From NCBI RefSeq assembly GCF_003265705.1, contig NW_020312817.1:32947820-33011819 (forward strand): DNA of 64,000 nt, written 5' to 3'. Both the position numbers and the translations under genes were made by a program. The DNA comes from Callorhinus ursinus. Lineage: Eukaryota > Chordata > Mammalia > Carnivora > Otariidae. Shown here piece by piece: positions 12,501 to 23,100 of this stretch. The notes beneath the pieces were generated by a model. It saw nothing but the letters and a program-made list of their open reading frames with translations. It did not search any database and was not told the origin of the DNA. Every line of letters starts with the position of its first letter. Position 1 is the first letter of the stretch.

Positions 12501-15500
12501 CAGGGTCCTGGGATCGAGCACCGCATTAGGCTCCTGGCTCAGCGGGGAGTCTGCTTCTCCCTCTCCCTCTGCCTCACCCCCTGCTTGTGTTCCCTCTCTC
12601 ACTGTCTCTCTCTGCCAAATAAATAAAATCTTTAAAAAAAATTTATCAAATTGTTTTTAAAAAAGTGAAGAATACATATATACACACACATACACACACA
12701 CACAAGATTTATTTATTTGACAGAGAGAGAGAGAGAGAGAGAGAACCACGTGAGCGGGGGGAGGGGCAGAAGGAAAGACTCTCAAGCTGACTGCTGAGCA
12801 CAGAGGACCCTGAGATCATGACCTGAGCAGAAATTAAGAGTTGGACCCTTAACTGACTGAGCCACTCAGGCGCACTGTGAAGAATATTTTTGATAGCTAG
12901 CACTGGTTTTGCCATATAAGTGTTTTACTTTGTTTCAACGAAAAATCTCATGTAACCTCATTAAATTAATTTTGAAAATAGAGAAAAAAAAGAAAAACAT
13001 AATCCCAGAGTGCTAACAAAGTCAATATTAAAATACTATTGATTTTCTTTTTTTAACATTAGCTAGAATTTTTTATTTTAGTGATTGTTATGTATTATAG
13101 TGACCTTATAATAAATTTTTAAAAACTCAACTGTGACCAAACAATTCCAGCCCAAAACATCTTATTTGGATAAGACATTTTCACAGTGAAAAGTACTAGC
13201 AAAATTATCTGCACTATTCTACTGCTAAAGAGAAAACAGACTGCTGGATCCATATAAACATGCTTTTTAAAAAACTCTAGAGCAAAACTGAAAAGTACAG
13301 TACAGATAGTTGACATTGTCTTTAAACAATTAGGTTACAGGCATATACAATAAAACAAACATTCAGTACCTCTAAATTTGGATTCCTCAAATCTGCTTTC
13401 CATCCATACTGTTTCATAAGAGCAATTCCAATTACTCTTCCTACTTCCTGAAAAGGCAGAGAGTTATAGAAAATACTAAAAATGAAAATTTTACATTTAA
13501 AGGTAAGCAAAAATGAAGAGTATGAGTCAGACTATCTGATGGTAATTTAGGGTTACAATATTAAAATATGACACGAAAGCATTTTCTGTTGAAGGCAAGA
13601 AGGCTGCATTTTACCTTTCCCACCCCCAACATATCCTATGGCATTGATGTCTACTCATGTGTAATCTCTATTCTTGTAATAACCAGATCATGAATCGATA
13701 AAAATGATCATTGTGGGTTTTAGGAAACAGATGCAAGGTTAAAGATGAACTATTTGAGCTACTACAATCCTATGTGTTTACAAATTACCAGAACAACAGC
13801 ATTAGACTCAATCTTTAGGGTCTCATTTTAAGGCTGACCAAAGGACCCAGATCTGTGCTCTTGTATCACTGAACTTTCTAAGGGCCAAGTGATACAGAGT
13901 TTTGAAGGGCACTGTGGTGTTCACTCTCCCCTAGATAGTTGAGACTTTGAGTGCATTCGCGTCTTTGCAGTCTGGGTCCTGGTGACAATCATCATGCAAC
14001 GCGTAGTGTAGAGCAACCAGAACTGAAGAGAAACCCAAAAAGCTTAGGACAATAATATTAGGATTTCCAAATGTAAAGAATATCTATGAGCTTAAGGAAA
14101 CTTTGAGGGAGAAAGTTAAAAAAAGGAGGTCATTACATGGACTGGCATACCATCACTCTTAAGCATCTGAGGTAAATTGAAAAAGGAAAATGCATTTTTA
14201 AAGAGATTTAATTATATGAAATTAGGCCTAGTTATCTGCCTCGCCAAGTTATCTATTCTGTGAAAGGCTGTCATCTCATTTTAAATCTAAAGAGTGGTTA
14301 ATTCTTTCAGAAAACGGAACTTCACCCTGGGAGGTAAGCATACCTGTCCGGTAAAGGTCTTTGCAATAGCTCCACTGCAGCGACAAGAAACTCTGAACGT
14401 CAAGTCCTTCTGGTCTGGGGTATCAACTGCTTTCACTACATCATTCTGAAATGCTTCTTGAGATTTTTCTCTGTTAGTGAGAAAATCTCCTTGCTCCACT
14501 GTTTCTTCTTCCATTTGCTTTTCCAGTTGGCATTGCCTGCTCTCTTGTAGCTCTTGCATTTGTTCTGTTTTTAATTTCTTAGGATTGGTGATGTCATTTT
14601 CTTCTATTTTTCTCTTTAGTGGGTTAGCATCTCTTTGAGAAAGTTTGTCCTTTTTTGCATCAAGTTCAAGAAGATTTTTCCAAATTGAAATGGCACTCAT
14701 CCAACTTTCTGGATCATCATTTACAAGTCTTTGCATTTCATTAAATATTTTTCCTAAATAAATAAGATCTCAGTTTATCCTATACAAAAGCCTTAAAGAC
14801 AGTTTATTACATTCATCGCCCCGTAATTCCATTACCTTTATTTCTTTAAAATAAGTTTTACTAAACTGCTACATGAATAGTGACTTCACCTTCACCTGGA
14901 ATTTATATAATTTAACATAAGAATATTGTGCAAAACAAAGTTCATTCTTACATTCCATACTTAACATCAAAACTGTTTTATAATTTCTATAGAATTATCA
15001 TATATTTTAGCAAGATCATTTGTCCTATGAAAATATATATCTATACCTTCAATATATGCATACACCTAGAGTACATATTGATTTTTGAAATAATGCTCAT
15101 CTTGCCTATAAAAACTAAGTTAAAAAAAAACAGAATACATTGCAAAACAGAGCTCAGAAACAGAGCAAATGAATACTGAAACTTAGACCATACTGTATTA
15201 GCATACATCATAAAATGAGTTTTCATAAAGTAATACTTCAGATACACAACCCATTCATAACTTAGGGACTGCCAACATGCTGAATATAATGTAATCTTTT
15301 TTTGATGAACAAAGTTCATCAAGGTGACCCAAGAGTAATTACTGTATTCTCTAAAGATGAGAATGTGTGGAATTTTGGGATGAAATTATATTGACCCCAT
15401 GGTATAACACCTTAGGATTTGCTTTTTAATAACTTTTCTGACCTGTTTTGACTTCTTGCCATTTGTATCTTTATTGACACAGTTTAGTACAGACCATAAT

Positions 15501-17049
15501 ATTACATGATCTCAGAAATTAAAATGAAATTTAAGGCAATGTCTAGTCTAGCAGTATCTGACCCTTGCTTCTATTAAGATCCTTAAATTATTTTAGCAGC
15601 ATATTTATAAAATTAGAAAGTGGAGGGGCGCCTGGGTGGCTCAGTCATTAAGTGTCTGCCTTCGGCTCAGGTCACGATCTCAGGGTCCTGGGATAGAGCC
15701 CCGCATCAGGCTCTCTGCTCAGTGGGAGGCCTGCTTCTCCCTCTCCCACTCCCCCTGCTTGTGTTCCCTCTCTTACTGTGTCTCTGTCAAATAAATAAAT
15801 AAAATCTTTAAAAATAAATAAATAAAATTAGAAAGTGGAAAGGGAATCTCTTAAGCCCCCTTTAACTGTAATGTTTTATAAATGGGTATAAATTTATTCA
15901 AAACCTTAAATTTAAGGTCCCTTAAGCAGGAGATTTTATTACATAGTATTTTTTCCAATTATATAATTCATTGGTTAAAATGTACAAAGTGACAGTTTTG
16001 ATCAACTTATAAAACCATGCATTCTGGGTTATTACATGCTCCTGGGTCTAAATAAATGCATCTGACCATATGTATCTCTACATAAGGTGTCTGAACATAA
16101 TTAAAATGGAAGAAATGTGACTTAGGACACTAAGGCTCAGAAAATAGGCAGCAGATTGCAAAGAGACAAAATTAGCTGATAATATGATTAATATGGTGAT
16201 AATATTCAGGAAATATGGAAAAATACATAATTAATGACCCCATAGGTATGAATGAATCTTAAAAATGTGAAATGGGTACAAATTAATTATCAAGCAGAAA
16301 ACTTTGGAGTACAATATATCATGGGGGTAAAAGCAACAGGCATCTACATACCTTTACTTACAGAAGAAACATTAAGTGGAAACTGCTTTTTAATCAGCAA
16401 AAATAATCTTTCTGCAGATTTTAATTTTTTCAGCATATTTAAGTCAGAACAGGTGGTGAAGAAAACTTTTCCTGAAATATATTCAACCTAGGGACAGAAA
16501 AGATTAATGTAGTCCTGTGTCAGAGTAAGAATCATTTCCCTTTTCCCCTCTTAATGAATTAAAACACAGTGTCTAGCCTGACAATAAAAACAACCATTTC
16601 TAAAATATGTACTATTTGTCAGACACTCTCCTAGGCACTCTGAATACATTTTCCCTCTCATCCTTATAACAACCTTCTAGAAACACAAACAAACAAACAA
16701 ATAAATAAATAAAGGGGAACCTGGGTGGCTCAGTCGTTAAACGTCTGCCTTTGGCTCCAGTCATGATCCCAGGGTCCTTGGATCAAGCCCCTCATCGGGC
16801 TCCCTGCTCCACGGGAAGCCTGCCTCTCCCTCTCCCACTCCCCCTGCTTGTGTTCCCTCTCTCGCTGTGTCTCTCTCTGTCAAATAAATAAATAAAATAT
16901 AAAAAACAAACAAACCAAAACAACCTTCTAAGGTAGATTTTATCACCCCCATTTCTTAGATTATGAAACTGAGGCTTAGATAGGTTAAATAACTTGTATG
17001 AAGTCACACAGTGACCAAGATCATAATCTATGTCATGGCACCTTTTGTA

Positions 17050-17102
<53 letters not shown>

Positions 17103-20100
17103 CACACAGGCACTCCTAGGACAAATCAGATGACAAGCCCAAGGTTAACATCATTAGCAGGCATTTATTAAACACCTACCTGGTGGTCTACCAGGAAGCA
17201 TCCAGCATATGTCCTAAAGATGAATGATAATTTAATACCTATATACCGACATACAAATTAGAATGTAAAATTTATAAGAAAATATCTTGAATTAAACCCA
17301 AATGAAAACAAAAAAAGTTAATATAATAAATGCATTGATAAGCTGTAGGTACAAGGTACAAAAGTAGCACTGAATAGGGAGCCATCATTTGTAAAAGTCT
17401 CAGGAAAGAACCCTATAAGATTTGGGAAGAGAGCTTCTGACAGAAGAAAGGGCAAGATGCAGAGGTGGGAGTGACAGCCTGGCTGAAGCTAACTGTAAGT
17501 CAGCATGGCAAAATTTGCTGTGCTTTGCTGACTGACAGTGTCAGGTGGATGGATGGTGTAGCTCAGGCCAGCCTGATAAATGGTCATGAAAATCTGAGTA
17601 CCCCAGATGGTAATGGTCAACCATTATAGACTTTTGATGAAAGCTGTGACAGCACTGAATTAGCTAGCAGAAAAAATTACTTTAGAAGAGGCATAAAGTA
17701 CCAAGTATAGATTGTGATGCTGGAGGAAGAAGGAGATTACTGAGGTAGAAATAATGAGACACTTGGCTGTGGAACTGGAAAAGGGACAACAGCAAGAAAT
17801 ATGCATCACACAGAAAGAGGCTTTGGAGACAGGATGGATATGTTGTAAAAACCAGAGAAGAAAGGAAAATAAAAAAGTGCACTGGCAATAGAGAGTCTGG
17901 TGAGGTATGGCAAATGGTGCTCAATACCAATGGACTCCTAAAACTTTTGGGATTAACCCAATTCTCTCAAGCTCAGGATGGATGTGGATTGTCTTAAAAT
18001 TTTCCTTTTAGTGGTGGCCCTGGGCTGACTGGGATGGTTCTAAGTTATCTCCTAGAACTGAGGTAATGGGGAATTTGGAGTAGCCCATGTGTTTAGGCAG
18101 CTGCCATCCAATGGGAACTTGAATTCCAAGTATTTTTGTACTCTTGATCTGCTATGGGCTAATTAAGTTTTTGGGATGGTAATTTCTGGGGTTGCCATTC
18201 TAGCTTGATGAAGAAGAATCACTGCTGAGGAAGCCCTAGATTGACATCACGTAAAACCCAAACACTTCATTATAAGATTAACAAGTTTTGGGGACCTAAT
18301 GTACAGCATGGTGATTATAGCTAATAATACTCTATTATATATGTGAAAGTTGCTATTAGAGTTTAAATGTTCTTATCACAAAAAAGCAATGGTAGTTATG
18401 TGACTGGATGGAGGTGTTAGCTAATGCTATGGTGTTAATCATTTGCAATATGAAATTTATCAAATCAACATGTTCCACATCTTAAAATTACACAATGGTA
18501 TATGTCAATTATATCTCAATAAAGCTGGAAAGTCAAATTAAATAAAACCCAAACAGCTTGGGTACTGGAAAGTGCAGCTGACCAAGATAGGTTGAGAAAG
18601 TAGGGAATGAGAAGAATGTTTAGGAATCAACATTAAAGGGGATAAGGAAGTAACAAAAATAAGAACTTCTAGTTTCTAGAATTTACTTCTTTCTCATTAC
18701 AAAAGTGACATTTTTCCACAAAAGTCAAAACTAAATATATACCTCAAAATGCTTAGACCTTGAAAACAAAGTTTTAAAAAGTAACTTTTTAAAAGTTTAG
18801 ATTTTATGTTACCTGACATAAAAATATAGCTTAATTAAAGCCATCACAAAACAAGCTAGAAGACATGACATACCTTATCAAGATTGTGGGGGGCAACTGA
18901 AATATTTTACTGAAAATGTATGGTTTTAAGATTCAAGTTCTATAAACAAATTGATGCAAACATTTAGACCAGTGATTTTAACCTAGTCAGTGATCTAGAT
19001 ATTAATTTGTAGTTGTTAATTGTACAAAGATCTTATCTTTTCTTACTTATTTGGATATGAAGGGAAACATTTTATACAGTGAACTTCCTCTAAAAATATC
19101 ATTTTGGGGAGGTGGGATAAACAACAACAAAAAAAGAGAACATGATTGAAAATCAAGTTAATTAAAAGGAACTAAAGGCTTAATTTATTTGGGGAATCAA
19201 ATTATAAGAAGGTTTTGAGGCATTAAAATGCTAAATACATTTTCAAAACCAAAAGCAACATTATTCTCTTTATTTCAAAATTAACATGAGGCCTACATTC
19301 CTTTTACAAGTAATATGCATGTAATCAGAAGTAGTTTACTAAGTTGCAAAACAGTCACTATGAAAATCAAATAATCATATATCGTGGAAGCACTGTAATG
19401 GTTTACCTTTGGTGAAGATACCATATTATATCTTAAAGCAGGAGGGAGAATGAATTTTGGTGCTTATAAGTTCAAAAACTGCTAAAGCTGGTGTGAACCT
19501 TTTTCTTTAGTTTATTGCTTGTAACATCATACTCAATTACAATACTTAAGGGAGAAACGTGGCATTTTAGGATATTTCATCCAAATATTTGTTACTTGAA
19601 AATTTATATATACAATCTGTTTTTTCCATTTGGAATTAAATCATAACCAAGTGTCTAAAACCAGCTGGTTTTATGTCTAACACTTTTGAAGATGAAGTAA
19701 CAGTCTTTATTAAAGTAAAAACAGTTCTGTTATCAGCTAGCATATCTAAGCAGTTAGCGTTTTTGCCTTTCTTTTAGAATTCAGCCATTCAAATCTAACA
19801 CAAAAACTGAAAGTTTAACTCTAGGCAAAAACGCATAGGAAGATAGGGAGATATCAAAATTCTCCTAATTCTACAGATGCCATCTAGTTTTAGAATTAAT
19901 TTTAAATTGCTAAGTGAAGAGTTGAGGTGGTACATGAGCTTTTTTGATCCATTTTATAAGAATTAAAAAGTATATTTTATTTAATTAAAAAAATTCAAGA
20001 AATTTCTCTACAAGAAATGTGGAGAATCTTAAAAGATATCAACCTTATATAATTACCCCATTAAATAAAATAACTATGAAATAACCTGATTATCTGGTTA

Positions 20101-23100
20101 TCTGGTTAGATCTACCCCATTACCCTCTATCACCAAGACCCCACTAAAAAATTAAAAATTGACTGCTTATTCAGGTTCAGGACCCAAGTTAAAAGTCTTT
20201 GCTATGTGGGTTTATAAAGACCAGTTAATCCACTGACAGGGCCTTTCTGGCTAGCTAGCATTAGGTACACCTCTATTTTATTGATTTTATCTTGAAAGTA
20301 TTCTTGCTTTTATTGTTATAATAAATAACAGTATTTAATACATTAAACATTGTTATAAAGTAAAGCTTAATTTTTCCCAATATATTTCTTTAAAGTAGTC
20401 CAGGTAAAATAAATATATATTATGTATGTATATAAAATGTATTATACATCTAAAAATATATAATTATACAATATAAATTAAATATTTAAACATACCCAGG
20501 AACCTATAAAGAAGTTTGCCCCACCGCAAGAAGAAAAAAAAAAAATGAATCTGACCAAACTCTAGATACAACTTACAAGATTCCAACTTACAGGAAACAG
20601 AGAGGACATGTTAAACTACACCATGGAGAGGCAATTGGCAATATCTACTAGACCAGGGGAAACTCTAGCAGTGCTGTCCAACAACTTCTGTGATGATGAA
20701 ATGTTCTATAACCTGTGTTGTCCAATGCGGTCACCACTATCACATGTGGCTTCTGAACACTTGAAATGTGACTGAGAGTGAATTTTTTAAAATTTAATTT
20801 TAATTAAAATAGCCACCATGCCGGATTGGGTAGCACAGCTCTAGACTAGGGGTTAGAAAATGAGGCCTGGTGAGCTAAGAATGGTCTTTACCTTTTTAAA
20901 GGGATGTAAAAACGAACAGTAACAAAGAACGTGTAACAGAAACCACAAAGTGATCCATATATGTGATCTACAAAGCGTAACCTATTTATTATCTGGACCT
21001 TTAAAGAAAAAGTTGGCCGACCCTTGCTCTAGACTATGGGACAAACAACCTGCTTCTTTAACAAATAATAAATTGCTGGGGGAGAAAAGAGAGGTGAAGG
21101 GAAAATCTACAGATTAAAAGAGACTTAATTTTTTTTTCTTACAAAAATTAAAAGAGACTTAAAAGAGTACCAGCCAATCATAATGTGTGGCCCTTATTTG
21201 AATCCTCACTCTTTATTTTTTTTTTTAAGATTTTATTTATTTATTTGACAGAAAGAGCACAAGCAGGGAGAGTGGCAGGCAGAGGGAGAGGGAGAAGCAG
21301 GCTCCCTGCTGAATGGGGAGCCCGATGCGGGGTCTGAATGGCCCAAGCCGAAGGCAGACACTCATCGGAATGAGCCACCCGGGTGCCCCGAATCCCCATT
21401 TAAATACACAAACTTAAAAACAAAAGTGACATTTATGAGACAAGTTGAAATTCGAACACTGACTAGATACTTGATAAGTTATTTTTAGATGTGATATTGT
21501 GGCTTATATTTTGAAAAGAGCCACTATATGTATTACCTCTTCTATATTACACATATATATTATGCTGTAAGAGCCCTCTCATTCCAGATAGAGGGTAGTC
21601 CCCTGCTACCCGTGGTACCGCTTCCTGCAGTTGCCGCGCTCACCCGTGTGATTCGGAAGCAGATGACCTCCGCTCTGACCTAAGGCCAACAGCGTAAGGC
21701 CACGTAAGTCAGTCGCAGTCCTGAAGCACTGTCCTCCTTCCGAAGGCCCATCAGAGAGTCAGTCAACGGTAGCCTAAGGTCTCGCACCTCACTTCATCTC
21801 ATCACTTTGTCATCTCACACCATCAAAGGAAGGGTGAGTACGGTACCATAAGGTATTTTCAGAGAGAGGGAGGGAGAGTGAGAGAGAGACCACATTCACA
21901 TTAACTTTTATTATGGTATATTTATAAGTGTCCTATTTCATTTATTGTTAATCTCTTACTGTGCCTAATTTATAAATTAAACTTTCTTATGGGTATGTAT
22001 ATATAGAAGATAGTATATAAAGGGTTGGTACTATCCATGTTCTCAGGCATCCACTGGGGATCCTGGAACGTATCTCCCACGGATAAGGGCAACTACCATA
22101 TAGGCAAACATTTACAGATGAAGTGGTATCTTGAGTTTGCTTCAAAATAACATGGGTGGAATGGAGCAGAATTCACTATGGGATCGTTCTTGCAGCCGGT
22201 TGATGAGTATGTGAGATTCACCATACTATTCTACTTTTGTGTATGTTTGAAATTCTCCAGGATACAAAGCTAAACAGATTACACAGGGCACTTTCTATGC
22301 AAGCTGCATGTTGAAGGAAGCACCTAAATCAGTCACCTGAGGGGGGAAGAGTTTGCAAGTTAAAATGCAAACGATTGGGCTTATGTACATTCCTACTGAA
22401 AGAAAAGTTTTTGGGGGTGGCAACTAGGGACATGTATTTTCAGCAAGCTCCCTACATGATTCTTATGTTCACTAAAACTGGAAAACACTGATTAGAAAGG
22501 TGTGATTCATTTGTAAAAGTAAACAATCATTTCTAAATTAGTTTTGTAAATTCAGATTTTACAATATCAATTTTCTTGAAGCGAACCGAGGTTTCTAACA
22601 GACTCTTATTACTGCATGAATGATTTTAAGTATTCCTGTGCAACTCATTCTTTGGTAACATTTATTGATCACCTACTAATTGCAAGACACTGTGTTACAC
22701 ATGCTATCAATCTTTATCTCAAGGATTGCTCTAATCCTTTTTTTTTTTTAAAGATTTTATTTATTTATTTGACAGAGAGAGACACAGCGAGAGAGGGAAC
22801 ACAAGCAGGGGGAGTGGCAGAGGGAGAAGCTGGCTTCCCGCTGAGCAAGGAGCCCGATGTGGGGCTCGATGTGGGGCTCGATTCCAGGACCCTGGGATCA
22901 TGACCTGAGCTGAAGGCAGACACTTAACGGACTGGGCCACCCATGCGCCCCTGCTCTAATCCTTTAAAGTAGGTATTATCATCTACATTTTATATCCAAG
23001 GAAAGTGAGGCTCAGAAATTTGAGTATTTAGCCCAAATTAAAAAATCTATTAAAAGAAGATTAAGATTTGAACATGTCTTTGGCCTCTAAAGTCTACATA

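Larger units (their letters stand above)
10328..13369 (-). other. THUMPD2 intron 4
   Basis: Holds five SINEC copies between 11,259 and 12,875, listed separately. The parts 10,328-11,241 and 12,890-13,369 show no repeat or exon that I can name. Confidence 0.8.
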
